A stretch of DNA of 64,000 bases from Streptomyces gardneri (GCF_006539185.1 NZ_BJMN01000010.1:62001-126000); one strand, 5' to 3'; shown: positions 49,736 to 58,881, numbered from the stretch's first letter. Program-made: numbers and translations. Notes: generated by a model not told the origin, from the letters alone.

Positions 49736-50956
49736 TTGAATCACCACGACACACCCACGACCCGCCGCCCGCTTCGATCCTGCGCACTCGCCGCGTCAAC
49801 GGCGGCCCTCTTCGTGCCGCAGGCCCTGGCAGGGAGCCCCGCGTCCGCCGCGACCCCCGACGCTTCCGTCCAGGGGCCGCGGCGCGTCGCCGCCGTCACC
49901 TACGACCTGGGTGACCAGGCCTACCGGCTGCCGGGAACCGGGGAGCCGGTCGAGATCGCCGCGACCGTGCACTACCCGACGGATCTCGGCACCACACCGC
50001 GGCCCCTCATCGTCCAGCTGCACGGTTGGCACGAGACCTGTGCGGACCGGGAGGCAGCGGCGGCCCGGGCCGCCGCCGAACTCGCCCAGGACTGGGACGC
50101 GTACGAGGCCGCGAGCCGGAAGCTGTTCAGCTGGCCCTGCGCCCCTGGCACCCGCCCGATCGCCAACGAGCGCGGCTACGACTACCTGGGCGAGGAACTG
50201 GCCGCCCGCGGCTTCGTCGTGGTGTCCGTCCGCGCCAACGGCATCAACGCCTCGTCGGTGTCGGGCGACGAGAACGCCTCCGCACGGGCCGACCTGATCA
50301 ACAAGCACCTTGCCCTCTGGCAACAGCTCAGTGCCTCAGGCCGCGGCGGTCTCGTCGGCGCGTTCCGCGACGCGGCCACGGGCAAGCCGCGACGCGTCGA
50401 CTTCATGCGCCACGTCGACCTGAACAAGGTCGGCACCATGGGCCACTCCCGTGGCGGCGCGGGCGCGACATGGCAGGCGGCCGACCGTCACAAGGCCCAG
50501 TGGCCCGCCGGGGTCAAGATCAGGGCGGTCATGGCACTGGCCCCCGCCTACAACGTCATGACCGAGGACATGGCCGCGTACGAGATCACGCAGACCCCCG
50601 TGGCCGTGATGCGCGGGACCTGCGACGGCCAAGTCGGCCGTGAGGCCTTCTCCTTCGCCGCCGAAGCGACCGCCAGGAGCACCGCCGGGTTCCACCAGGT
50701 CGCGATACCCGGCGCGAACCACAACTACTTCAACACACGGTGGTCGCCGGAGAGCGGAGAGGTCGCCGCCGGCGACGATGCCGGTCACGACGACGGCCGC
50801 CCCGGCCAGTGCACCGAACCCGGTGGCTCCGCCTATGAGCCCCAACTGACCGAAGCCGCCCAACGCCGGGTCGGCGCGGCCTACACCGAAGCCTTCTTCC
50901 GGCGGTACCTCACCGACGGCAAGCGGTTCGAGGGCATGCCGACCGGTAAGCGGTAG
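49736..50956 (+). CDS. Secreted alpha/beta hydrolase (lipase-like)
   Basis: A 406-residue exported hydrolase. The TTG start at 49736 has GGAGA 7 bases upstream and gives a signal peptide RPLRSCALAASTAALFVPQALAGSPASA. The mature protein has PRPLIVQLHGWHETC, the nucleophile elbow GTMGHSRGGAGATWQ near residue 237, TPVAVMRGTCDGQVG with a candidate acid, and PGANHNYFNTRWSPES with the catalytic His. The family resembles extracellular polyester and lipid hydrolases, but the substrate is not identifiable. A nested hairpin follows 10 bases after the stop. Confidence 0.83.
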   Translation: MNHHDTPTTRRPLRSCALAASTAALFVPQALAGSPASAATPDASVQGPRRVAAVTYDLGDQAYRLPGTGEPVEIAATVHYPTDLGTTPRPLIVQLHGWHETCADREAAAARAAAELAQDWDAYEAASRKLFSWPCAPGTRPIANERGYDYLGEELAARGFVVVSVRANGINASSVSGDENASARADLINKHLALWQQLSASGRGGLVGAFRDAATGKPRRVDFMRHVDLNKVGTMGHSRGGAGATWQAADRHKAQWPAGVKIRAVMALAPAYNVMTEDMAAYEITQTPVAVMRGTCDGQVGREAFSFAAEATARSTAGFHQVAIPGANHNYFNTRWSPESGEVAAGDDAGHDDGRPGQCTEPGGSAYEPQLTEAAQRRVGAAYTEAFFRRYLTDGKRFEGMPTGKR

Positions 50957-50966
50957 AGCGACTGAG

Positions 50967-51002
50967 AGGCGCCTGACGGGCAGAAGCCCAGGACAGGCGC
51001 CT
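50967..51002 (+). terminator. Terminator after the secreted hydrolase
   Basis: Outer stem AGGCGCCTG/CAGGCGCCT with an inner stem GGGC-AGAA-GCCC in the loop, followed by TTTC. Confidence 0.8.
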
Positions 51003-51102
51003 TTCAGCGACTGCTCCACGTGCCGGCGTCCACGGGCGTCGAGAGGCTTCATCACGCAGAGACGGACAGCGCGCTCGGGCGCGCCAGGCGCCGTGCGTCA
51101 AG

Positions 51103-51273
51103 TCATTCGGTGGTGACCAGATCGGCATACAGGGGCGCGAAGAGTTGCGCGATCCTCAGCGCCGGGGTGCCAGCGCGGAGGTACGCCTCGGCGATCTCTC
51201 TGTGCCCATCGACCTCCAGGAGGCGAGCGACTTCGGCCCGGTGCTGGGCGATGTGCGTGCGCAACTCCGTCAT
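51103..51273 (-). CDS. Small hypothetical protein or gene fragment
   Basis: A 56-residue frame, MTELRTHIAQHRAEVARLL followed by EVDGHREIAEAYLRAGTPALRIAQLFAPLYADLVTTE. It is predicted all-helical and has codon use typical of the organism, but no good ribosome site close to its ATG. It abuts the truncated end of the right IS copy, so it may be the remaining C-terminus of a gene cut by that event. Family not recognised. Confidence 0.4.
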   Translation of the reverse strand: MTELRTHIAQHRAEVARLLEVDGHREIAEAYLRAGTPALRIAQLFAPLYADLVTTE

Positions 51274-51279
51274 GGTCAG

Positions 51280-51806
51280 AGAGGTGCCTCGGGTGCGTCA
51301 CCGGCCTGTCCGGCGGTGAGCACGAAGGCCAGTGGTCGGCAGTGGACATCGGAGGCGAGGTGGATCTTCGTGGTCAGTCCGCCGCGAGACCGGCCGATGG
51401 CCTTGTCATCGGGCTCGCCGGCCGGGGCCCTTTTCTGCGGGCCCCGGCTGCGTGCTGGTGAGCGCGCACGACAGTGGAGTCGACCGAGACGGCCCAGCTG
51501 AGGTCTTCCTCGGCGTCGGCCTGTGCGATGAGCGCGGTGAACACCCGTTCCCAGGTGCCGTCGATGGCCCACATCCGCAGCCTGTTGTAGACGCCCCTCC
51601 AGTTCCCGTACTTCTCGGGCAGGTGGACACACTGCGATCCGGTCTGGACTTCCACGCGATCTCGTCGATCACCTCACGGTGATCCCGCCACCGGCCACCC
51701 CGCTGCGGCGTCCGGTCTGGCAAAAACGGCTCGATCCGCGCCCACTGCGTGTCAGTCAACGGCACGCCCAGACCAGCGATCAGGTGATCCAAACGAAACG
51801 GCCTAG
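51280..51806 (-). mobile_element. Decayed IS5-family insertion sequence, right copy
   Basis: Reading on the minus strand, the element starts beside CTAG (51803-51806) with GCCGTTTCGTTTGGATCA, 17 of 18 bases identical to the left copy's end. Transposase parts follow: PLTDTQWARIEPFLPDRTPQRGGRWRDHREVIDEIAWK, then a frameshift by a one-base loss near 51655, then GNWRGVYNRLRMWAIDGTWERV and VDSTVVRAHQHAAGARRKGP, then in another frame DDKAIGRSRGGLTTKIHLASDVHCRPLAFVLTAGQAGDAP, after which it is cut off. The catalytic C-terminus is missing. Orientation is opposite to the left copy. Confidence 0.88.
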
Positions 51807-53116
51807 GCGTTCGCTTGTCGGGCGGCGGCGACGAACGCTGCGAAGCGGTCCAGGGCTTCGTCGACGTCGCCCGGGTCGACGGCGCTGCACGACAGCCGCA
51901 GGCAGCGCAGGGGGACGGCGCTGCCGTAGAAGTGGTGGAGCGGGGTCCACAGCACGCGGTGGTCGCGGGCCGAGCGCTCCAGGGACTCGTCGGTGACGTC
52001 GAAGGGGACCTCGACCACCACGAAGAAGCCGCCCGCCGGCGTGTTCCAGCGGACCCCGGAGGAGGCGGGGAAGCGCGCGGCGAGCCCGTCGAGGAGGCGG
52101 CCCAGGCTCTCCCGGTAGACGTCGGCCTCCCGCCGGGTCGCCTGCACCAGGCTGCAACCGTGTTCGAGGAGACGGCCGCCCACCACGGCCTGGGCGATCG
52201 GCGAGGTGTTGACCGTCACCATCGACTTGGCACGGGCCAACGCGTCGGCCAGATACGGCCCTTCGTGCGCGGGCTGGTCGGCGACGGCGTACCCGATGCG
52301 CGCGCCGGGGAACACGGTCTTCGAGAAGGAGCCGAGGTGGACGACCCTGCGGTGCGTGTCCAGGGCCTTCAGCGTGGGAACCCTGTCGGCGTCGCCGCCG
52401 AGCGGGAAGAGTCCGTACGGGTTGTCCTCCAGGATCAGGATGTCCTCGCGGACGGCGAGGTCGAGCAGCGCGCGGCGGGCCGCCTCCGGCATGCGCAGGC
52501 CGGAGGGGTTGGCGTAGTCCGGGACGACGTACAGGGCGCGGGGGTCGAGGCCGTCCGCGCGGGCCTTGGCGACCCGGTCGGCCAGATCCCGCAGGTCGAC
52601 ACCGTCGCGGCCCTCGGCGACCGGGTGGACCGGCAGGTCGAGGAGGCGGGCGGCGCCGGTGACGCCGATGTAGGCCGGATTCACGGCGAGCAGCACGTCC
52701 CGGTCGTCCCGGCGGAGGGCGCGGAGGGTCAGGAAGAGCGCCTCCTGGCAGCCGGTGGTGACGAGGATCGCCTCGGGGTCGACGTGGATGCCCTCGTCGG
52801 TGGCGAGTTGACGGGCGATCAGTTCATGGATGATGCCCTTGGTCCGGCCGTACTGGAGGAGCGTGCGGCGGACCTGCTCCTCGGTGCGGCCGGTCGCGGT
52901 GCGCAGGTGGTCGCAGTAGACGCGCAGGGCGCGGTGGATGTCCTCGACGTCGTAGAAGCCCTCGTGCGGGGTGCCGGCGGCGAGGGAGAGGGCGTCGGGG
53001 TGGCGTCCGGCGACCTCGTTGAGGAAGTTCATCGAGGAGAGGAGCGGGTCGCCGACGGCGGGGTGCAGTGCGTAGGAGTCGGGTACGTCCTGGTGTGGCG
53101 CCTCGGGGGTGGTCAC
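51803..53116 (-). CDS. hpgT: 4-Hydroxyphenylglycine aminotransferase
   Basis: A 437-residue fold-type I PLP aminotransferase. It shows TTGCQEALFLTLRAL, VVPDYANPSG, ILILEDNPYGLF and the Schiff-base lysine in SFSKTVFPGARIGY. HpgT makes L-4-hydroxyphenylglycine from 4-hydroxyphenylglyoxylate using tyrosine as amino donor. The assignment rests on the coupled hmo and hmaS genes upstream. GTG 53116 overlaps the hmo stop (GTGA). The TAG stop lies inside the CTAG at the IS border, so the last residues may have been reset by the insertion. Confidence 0.88.
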   Translation of the reverse strand: MTTPEAPHQDVPDSYALHPAVGDPLLSSMNFLNEVAGRHPDALSLAAGTPHEGFYDVEDIHRALRVYCDHLRTATGRTEEQVRRTLLQYGRTKGIIHELIARQLATDEGIHVDPEAILVTTGCQEALFLTLRALRRDDRDVLLAVNPAYIGVTGAARLLDLPVHPVAEGRDGVDLRDLADRVAKARADGLDPRALYVVPDYANPSGLRMPEAARRALLDLAVREDILILEDNPYGLFPLGGDADRVPTLKALDTHRRVVHLGSFSKTVFPGARIGYAVADQPAHEGPYLADALARAKSMVTVNTSPIAQAVVGGRLLEHGCSLVQATRREADVYRESLGRLLDGLAARFPASSGVRWNTPAGGFFVVVEVPFDVTDESLERSARDHRVLWTPLHHFYGSAVPLRCLRLSCSAVDPGDVDEALDRFAAFVAAARQANA

Positions 53117-54225
53117 CGGAGGTCACCGCCCTGGGCGCGGAAGGTGCGCAGCCGCGCGGCGGAGGCCGGGTCGGGGCAGCCGGCCAGGGCGAGGGCGTTC
53201 TCCAGTTCCTCGCGGAGCAGGGTGAGGACCCGGGTGACGCCCGACTCTCCCCCGGCGGCGAGACCCCACAGCACGGGTCGGCCGACGAGGACGCCCGAGG
53301 CGCCCAGAGCGAGGGCCTTGAGGATGTCGGTGCCGGTGCGGACGCCGCTGTCGAGGAGGATCCGGCTGCGGCCCGCGACGGCGTCGACGACGGCCGGGAG
53401 CGCGTCGAGGGCCGGCAGTGCGCCGTCGAGCTGGCGGCCGCCGTGGTTGGAGACGACGATGCCGTCGGCGCCGTGGGCGGCGGCCCGGTCGGCGTCGGCG
53501 GGGTCGAGGACGCCCTTGAGGACGAGCGGCAGCCGCGTGTGGTCGCGCAACCAGTCCAGGTCGCTCCAGGACAGGGAGGGGTCCACGACGCCGGCGGTCT
53601 GGGCGGCGATGGCGCTGACGCCGTCCCTGGCGCCGCGCGGGACTCCGTCGCGGCCGCGCTCGAAGTGCACGGCGGACACGCCCTCGGGGAGGGTGAACGC
53701 GCCGCGCATGTCGGCCTGTCGGCGGCCCATGTACGGGGTGTCGACGGTCAGCATCAGGGCGCGGGCGCCGGCGGCTTCGGCGCGGGCGAGGAGTTCCTTG
53801 GTGAGGCCGCGGTCGCGCAGCCAGTACAGCTGGAACCAGAGGGTGGCGCCGGTCGCGGCGATGTCCTCGACCGGTGTGCTGCTGAAGGTGCAGGCGGTGA
53901 AGGGGACGCCGGCGGTGAAGGCCGCCCGGGCCGCGGCGAGTTCGCCGTCGGGGTGGACGGCGCGCTGGTAGGCCATGGGGGCGACGGCCAGCGGCAGCGC
54001 TGCGGGGTCGGCGAGGAGGGTGGCGGTGGTGCTGGTGGCGGAGACGTCGGCGAGGACGCGGGGCACGAGGTGGAGCCGGTCGAAGGCGGCGCGGTTGGCG
54101 GCGAGGGTGAGTTCGCTGCCGGCGCCGCCGGTGACGAACCGCTCCACTCCGACGGGCAGGACGCCCGCCGCGAGGGCCTCCGCGTCGGCGGGGGTGACCA
54201 TCCCGTCGAGTGCGCCGGGGGTCAC
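53113..54225 (-). CDS. hmo: 4-Hydroxymandelate oxidase
   Basis: A 370-residue FMN-dependent alpha-hydroxyacid oxidase that converts 4-hydroxymandelate to 4-hydroxyphenylglyoxylate. FMN-barrel features are VAPMAYQRAVHPDGE, WFQLYWLRDRGLTKELL, TVDTPYMGRRQADMR, LVLKGVLDPADAD, the active His/Arg in VSNHGGRQLDG, and DSGVRTGTDILKALALGASGVLVGRP. GTG 54225 overlaps the hmaS stop; an in-frame ATG at 54201 is an alternative. Position between hmaS and hpgT gives the specific call within the lactate/glycolate oxidase family. Confidence 0.88.
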   Translation of the reverse strand: MTPGALDGMVTPADAEALAAGVLPVGVERFVTGGAGSELTLAANRAAFDRLHLVPRVLADVSATSTTATLLADPAALPLAVAPMAYQRAVHPDGELAAARAAFTAGVPFTACTFSSTPVEDIAATGATLWFQLYWLRDRGLTKELLARAEAAGARALMLTVDTPYMGRRQADMRGAFTLPEGVSAVHFERGRDGVPRGARDGVSAIAAQTAGVVDPSLSWSDLDWLRDHTRLPLVLKGVLDPADADRAAAHGADGIVVSNHGGRQLDGALPALDALPAVVDAVAGRSRILLDSGVRTGTDILKALALGASGVLVGRPVLWGLAAGGESGVTRVLTLLREELENALALAGCPDPASAARLRTFRAQGGDLR

Positions 54226-55355
54226 TGGGCGTTCTCCGTGCGGGTGTCGCCCTCGTGCTCGGCCTTCTCGGCCTGCACGGCCTCGTAGAGCGCGCGGACG
54301 TTTCCGCCGCCGAAGGTGTCGGCGCCGATCCGTTCGATGATCTCGTAGAAGAGGGTGCGCTGGGGGTGGACGGTGCGGGTGAAGATCTGGAACAGCTGGC
54401 CCGCGTGGTCCTCGTCGGCGAGGATGCCGGGCTCGCGCAGCTCCTCGACGGAGTGGCGGCTCAGGTCGAGGCGGGCGGCGAGCGCCTCGTAGTAGGTGTC
54501 CGGGGTGGAGAGGAAGACGATGCCGCGCTTGTCGAGGCGGGCGACGGTCTCGACGATGTTCTCGGTGGCGAAGGCGAGGTGGTGGACGCCGCCGCTCCCG
54601 TGCCGGGCGAGGAAGTCGCCTATGTGTCCGGCCTGGTGGTCGGGGCTCGGGGCGAGGACGGTGAAGGTCAGATCGCCCGCGGGGCTGCGGACGGCCTTGG
54701 AGTCCATGGCCTCCTTGCCCTGCACCATCAGCTCCTCGTAGACGGACTCGTAGCCGAAGGCCCGCTCGTAGTAGCCGGTGGAGGAGGCCAGTTCGCCCGT
54801 CCGTACGGTGACGGCGACGTGGTCGAGGACGGTCAGTGCGGGCGACTCGGCTGCCTGCGGGGCGAGTTCGGCGACCGGCACGAAGCCGGGCAGGGGCAGC
54901 GGCGTGCCGTGCGCCTCGGCTCCGGCGGCCGGCCGCTGCACGAGGGTGTGGTGTACGTCGTCGAATCCGGCGGCCACGCGAGCGGTGACCCAGCCGCCGG
55001 GGTGGTCGGCGGGCCCGTCCCGGAGGGTCGCTCCCCGGGCGGCGACCTCGGCGAAGACGGCACGCGCGTCGGCGGTGGTCAGCGCGATGTCGGCTATGCC
55101 GTCGCCGTGGACGGCCGTGTAGGCGGCGGCCGGGTGGGTGGCATCGAGGGCCTGGGTGACCACGAGGACGATGTCGCCCTGTCGCAGGGCGAACGACCGG
55201 CTCGCGCCCTCGGCGCCGGTGCGTTCGGCGGTCGCGAACATCTGGAAGCCGTAACCGCCGGTGAACGCCTCGGCGGCGGCACGGGCGTCGGTGACGTACA
55301 GCTCCACATGGCTGACGAGCAGCGAGGAGGAGGAAGCAGTGACGGGCTGGGCCAT
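54222..55355 (-). CDS. hmaS: 4-Hydroxymandelate synthase
   Basis: A 377-residue non-haem iron dioxygenase of the HPPD superfamily. HmaS oxidises 4-hydroxyphenylpyruvate at the benzylic carbon to give 4-hydroxymandelate. Fe(II) ligands are His179 (LDHVAV), His259 (VHHLAF) and Glu338 (LFYEII), each 18 residues beyond those of the Amycolatopsis enzyme. HPPD and HmaS are hard to separate by motifs; the two downstream genes decide for HmaS. First gene of the three-gene operon; 286 bases precede it. Confidence 0.87.
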   Translation of the reverse strand: MAQPVTASSSSLLVSHVELYVTDARAAAEAFTGGYGFQMFATAERTGAEGASRSFALRQGDIVLVVTQALDATHPAAAYTAVHGDGIADIALTTADARAVFAEVAARGATLRDGPADHPGGWVTARVAAGFDDVHHTLVQRPAAGAEAHGTPLPLPGFVPVAELAPQAAESPALTVLDHVAVTVRTGELASSTGYYERAFGYESVYEELMVQGKEAMDSKAVRSPAGDLTFTVLAPSPDHQAGHIGDFLARHGSGGVHHLAFATENIVETVARLDKRGIVFLSTPDTYYEALAARLDLSRHSVEELREPGILADEDHAGQLFQIFTRTVHPQRTLFYEIIERIGADTFGGGNVRALYEAVQAEKAEHEGDTRTENAQ

Positions 55356-55641
55356 GAGGACGGGTCCTTATGTACGGGGACGGTGCGGGCAGTTCGGATC
55401 CGCGAGGCCCGTGGGACGCGTTCGGTCCCCCGTGTCTCGACGCGATCGAGCCAATCCTGACTGCTCGCACCGATCAAGGCCAGCCTCTTACGCGCGACAC
55501 CCCGCCGAGGACCGCCGGAAGAATTCTCCGGCACCGGCCGTCGGCGGGGAAGACGTACGAGATTCGGCGGCTACGGCAGGAGAACGCGCGGTCGCCGATC
55601 CGGGCCCGTCCCGGCCGTGGCGCGCACCGTCGGACGCGGTG
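55356..55641. other. Intergenic region upstream of hmaS
   Basis: 286 bases between the hmaS start and the amidase stop. It must hold the hmaS promoter, but no convincing -35/-10 pair or palindrome stands out. Nothing coding is seen. Confidence 0.5.
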
Positions 55642-57048
55642 TCACGCGTCCTGGATGCGCCGGAAGGGCCGGTCCGCCTCCAGCGCGAACGCGACCTCCA
55701 GCAGCGTCCGTTCACTTCCGGGGCGGCCGGCGAACATCACGCCGATGGGCAGGCCGTCCTCCGTCGCGCCGGCGGGCAGCGAGATCGACGGCGTACCGAC
55801 GACGTTGTCGACCGGGGTGAACGCGACGTACGCGAGGATCCGCTCGATCAGGGTCGCGTAGGGAACGGCCGGGCTCAGATGGCCGATCGGCGGCGTCGTG
55901 TGGGCGAGCACCGGGGAGAGGACGAGGTCGAGTCCGCGGAATCCCGCCGCGTACGCCTCCTTCGTCCGCTTCAGCCGCCGCACCACGCCCGGCGTGCTCC
56001 GCCACTTCTTCAGGTACTCCTCGCGCAGCCCCCGACTGAGCCCGTCCATGCGGTTCCGGTCGAAGTCCGGGCCGAAGGTGCGGCCCGTGGTCCCGATGAG
56101 GAACGACAGCATCCCCCAGTAGGTGAGGAAGTCGTCGGTGAAGCGGGGGTCGATGTCCAACTCGACCGGCTGGACGGCGTGTCCGAGCCTTTCGAGCCGC
56201 TCCGCGGTCTCCGTGACGGTCTGCCGGGTGGCGGCGTGGGAGTGGACACCGCTCGGCGAGTCCTTCAGGTACCCGATGCGCAGCCGCCGCCCCGAGGGGC
56301 CCTCGACCAGGCCGACGGGCGGCAGCTTGGGGTTGCGCCAGGACAACTCGGCGTCGGCGAGGAACGCGGCGGTGTCCCGCACGGAGCGGCTCACGATGCC
56401 GTCGGCGACGATGTCCAGGGGCAGTTGACGGCTCTGGTCGTGCGCGACGACCCGGCCGCGGGTCGGCTTGAGGCCGACGAGGCCGCAGCAGGCGGCGGGT
56501 ATGCGGATCGAACCGCCGCCGTCGTTGGCGTGCGCGATCGGCACGGCCCCGGAGGCGACGAGCGCCGCACTGCCGCCCGACGAACCACCCGCCGAATAAC
56601 CGGTGTTCCACGGGTTGCGCACGGGCTCGGCGCCCTCGAACTCCGTGGTCGGGCTGAACCCGAACTCGGGCAGTCGGCTCTTGCCCAGCACGGTGACGCC
56701 GCAGCTCAGGAACTGCCGCGTGAACGGCGAGTGCTTCCGAGCAGCGCGCGGGGTGAAGGCCGCGCTGCCGTGACCGGTGGGCAGTCCCACGTAGTCGGTG
56801 TTGTCCTTGACGAAGGTCGGCACCCCGGCGAACGCCCCGCGCGCCCAGACCGCGGGGTCCGGTGCGGAGACGTGTGCCTGGACCGCGTGGAGCCGTGCGT
56901 CGACCTCCCGGACCCGCTCGACCGCGTCCCGGGCGACCTCGGCGGCGCCGACCTCGCCCCGCCGGATGGCGTCGGCGAGCCCGACGGCGTCGTGCTCCCC
57001 CAGGGCGTCGTCCCGGAAGGCGTGCACCGTGGTCCGTTCAGTCGTCAC
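55642..57048 (-). CDS. Amidase (amidase-signature family)
   Basis: A 468-residue amidase with the Ser-cisSer-Lys machinery: [19 protein letters not shown] near residue 79 provides the lysine, and [51 protein letters not shown] near 148-200 the serines. The layout recalls 6-aminohexanoate cyclic dimer hydrolase (NylA-like). GTG 57048 has GAGG 5 bases upstream. A palindrome 44 bases farther upstream suggests repression by a TetR-type protein whose gene is not adjacent. Substrate unknown. Confidence 0.87.
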   Translation of the reverse strand: MTTERTTVHAFRDDALGEHDAVGLADAIRRGEVGAAEVARDAVERVREVDARLHAVQAHVSAPDPAVWARGAFAGVPTFVKDNTDYVGLPTGHGSAAFTPRAARKHSPFTRQFLSCGVTVLGKSRLPEFGFSPTTEFEGAEPVRNPWNTGYSAGGSSGGSAALVASGAVPIAHANDGGGSIRIPAACCGLVGLKPTRGRVVAHDQSRQLPLDIVADGIVSRSVRDTAAFLADAELSWRNPKLPPVGLVEGPSGRRLRIGYLKDSPSGVHSHAATRQTVTETAERLERLGHAVQPVELDIDPRFTDDFLTYWGMLSFLIGTTGRTFGPDFDRNRMDGLSRGLREEYLKKWRSTPGVVRRLKRTKEAYAAGFRGLDLVLSPVLAHTTPPIGHLSPAVPYATLIERILAYVAFTPVDNVVGTPSISLPAGATEDGLPIGVMFAGRPGSERTLLEVAFALEADRPFRRIQDA

Positions 57049-57091
57049 CGTTACCTCAGCCCCCTGCTGTGTGGATGGATGAACACCATCA

Positions 57092-57109
57092 TTGCTTACC
57101 CGTAAGTAA
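57092..57109. promoter_or_regulatory. Putative TetR-type operator upstream of the amidase
   Basis: TTGCTTAC-CC-GTAAGTAA is an inverted repeat with 8-base arms and one mismatch, 44 bases before the amidase start. AT-rich in an otherwise GC-rich context. Confidence 0.55.
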
Positions 57110-57155
57110 CACGCGAGGGAATCCGGGGAGGCTGTGCGTCCTGGCCCGTGGTGTG

Positions 57156-57692
57156 TCACGGTCCGGCCCAGCCGGTGGCCGCCACCACCTCTCGCGCGAT
57201 GTCCGGAACCGCCCGTCCGTCGGTCGCCACCCGTACCGTGTCGGCGGGGGCCCGCTCGTCCAGGAGCCGCGCCTTGCGGGCGCTGCCCGCGATCTCCTGC
57301 TCCAGTTCGGAGCCGAGTTCCCGGCCGGTCAGCCGCTCGCCCGTGACGTCGTCGGAGGCGGTGAGCAGCACGCGGACGATCCGGACGCCCTCCCCCATCA
57401 CCCGCCCGAACATGTCCCCCACCTCCGGCAGCACGCTCACGGTGTGCGTGTAGACCAGCCGACGGCAGCCCACGCGGGCGTAGTTGGCCCACACGGCCGT
57501 CAGATTGCTCTCGGCGATGTCCCAGCGGTTCGGGTCGTCGTCCGGGGCGGGATGGATCTGGCCCAGGTAGTCGCCCTCCAGGACCGCGTGCCCGATCGAG
57601 GCGGCCCGCAGCGTGGCCGAGACCTCCCACCCCACCGTCGTCTTGCCGACGCCCGCGCGCCCGCCGATGAGGAGTACTTCCGGATGTTCCAT
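57156..57692 (-). CDS. P-loop nucleotide kinase-like protein
   Basis: A 178-residue protein with Walker A GGRAGVGKTTVG at residues 10-21, an acceptor-like VLEGDYLGQIHPAPDDD, and TGRELGSELEQEIAGSARKARLLDERAP near the end, which resembles a lid region of small-molecule kinases. The substrate is not recognisable. The ATG at 57692 places the P-loop near the N-terminus as usual. It lies between the amidase operator and the OYE gene, on the same strand as both, and is probably transcribed with the OYE gene 43 bases upstream of it. Confidence 0.75.
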   Translation of the reverse strand: MEHPEVLLIGGRAGVGKTTVGWEVSATLRAASIGHAVLEGDYLGQIHPAPDDDPNRWDIAESNLTAVWANYARVGCRRLVYTHTVSVLPEVGDMFGRVMGEGVRIVRVLLTASDDVTGERLTGRELGSELEQEIAGSARKARLLDERAPADTVRVATDGRAVPDIAREVVAATGWAGP

Positions 57693-57735
57693 GGCCGGTA
57701 GCGTGCCAGCCCGCGACCACCTCTGGCGACCGGAT

Positions 57736-58881
57736 TCAGCCGAGCGTCGGGTAGTCGGTGTAGCCCGTCTCACCGCCGACGTACATGAGGTGCGCGTCCC
57801 GGATGGGATTGAGGGGGGCGCCGGTGCGCATCCGGGCGACCAGGTCGGGATTGGCCAGGAAGGAGCGGCCCAGGGCGATCAGGTCGGCGCCGGCGGCCAG
57901 GAGCCTCTCTCCGGCCGCGCGGCCGCCGTCGGCGGGCAGCGGGCCGGGCCACGGCAGGGCGGGGTTCGCGATCAGCGTGCCCGGCCAGGCCGCGCGAAGG
58001 GTGTGGAAGAGCGGCTGGTCGGGATCGGCGAAGACGACGTGCAGGTACGCGAGGCCCAGCTCGCGCAGCTCGCCCACGAGGGCCGGGTAGACGGCGTCGA
58101 CGTCGTCCTCCCGCATCGCGTTGGCGGTGACGCCGGGCGCGATGCGCACTCCCACCCGCTCCGGGCCGATCGCGTCGGCGACGGCGCGGACCACCTCGAC
58201 GGTGAAGCGGATGCGGTGGGCGACGGAGCCGCCGTAGCCGTCGGTGCGGCGGTTCGTGGCGCTGGAGAGGAACTGGTGCAGCAGGTAGCCGTTCGCGGAG
58301 TGGACCTCGACGCCCGCGAAGCCCGCGTCCACCGCCCGGCGGGCCGCGGCGGCGAAGTCCGCGACGGTGGACCCGATCTGTTCCTCCGTCATTTCCCGGG
58401 GGACCACGGACTCCTGGTGCCCGGACGGGGTGAAGATCGTGTCGGGCAGCGGGACCGGTGACGGGGCGAGCGGGTGGTGGCCGCTGGTCTCCGGGTGTCC
58501 GACCCGGCCGCCGTGCTGGAGCTGGAGGAACATCCGCCCGCCGGCGTCCCGCACGGCGTCGGTGACGCGGCGCCAGCCGGCGACGTGCGTGTCGTCGTGG
58601 ATCGCGGGGATGTGGGGGTACGTGGCACCGACCGCGTTGGGCGTCGCGGCCTCGGCGATGATCAGCCCGGCCGAGGCCCGCTGGGCGTAGTACGTGGCCA
58701 TGATCGGCTCCGGAACACCCGTCGCGCTCGCACGGTTCCGGGTCATCGGCGCCATCACCAGCCGGTTCGGCAGCGTCAGGGCGCCGAGGCGGGCGGGCTC
58801 GAAGAGCGCGGAATCGGCGGTCGCGGCCTTCGCGGCCTTCGCGGCCTTCGTGGTCGGCACCGAGGTCGTGGTCGTGCTCAT
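57736..58881 (-). CDS. Old Yellow Enzyme-family alkene reductase
   Basis: A 381-residue FMN/NADPH ene-reductase. Blocks are LTLPNRLVMAPMTRNRA, MFLQLQHGGRVGHPETSG, the substrate-binding HSANGYLLHQFLSSATNRRTDGYGGS near residue 195, and ALGRSFLANPDLVARM. It reduces activated C=C bonds of enones. The first 25 residues contain KAAKAAKAAT, encoded by three 9-bp repeats (GCGGCCTTC at 58823-58849). It is divergent from the SARP regulator, sharing a region of 11-bp direct repeats. Steroid or polyketide enones are possible substrates. Confidence 0.9.
   Translation of the reverse strand: MSTTTTSVPTTKAAKAAKAATADSALFEPARLGALTLPNRLVMAPMTRNRASATGVPEPIMATYYAQRASAGLIIAEAATPNAVGATYPHIPAIHDDTHVAGWRRVTDAVRDAGGRMFLQLQHGGRVGHPETSGHHPLAPSPVPLPDTIFTPSGHQESVVPREMTEEQIGSTVADFAAAARRAVDAGFAGVEVHSANGYLLHQFLSSATNRRTDGYGGSVAHRIRFTVEVVRAVADAIGPERVGVRIAPGVTANAMREDDVDAVYPALVGELRELGLAYLHVVFADPDQPLFHTLRAAWPGTLIANPALPWPGPLPADGGRAAGERLLAAGADLIALGRSFLANPDLVARMRTGAPLNPIRDAHLMYVGGETGYTDYPTLG

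Noticed and set aside
54222..55355. 4-Hydroxyphenylpyruvate dioxygenase (tyrosine degradation)
   Set aside because: Iron ligands and length fit both HPPD and HmaS; coupling with a hydroxyacid oxidase and an HpgT-type aminotransferase favours HmaS. No homogentisate genes are nearby.
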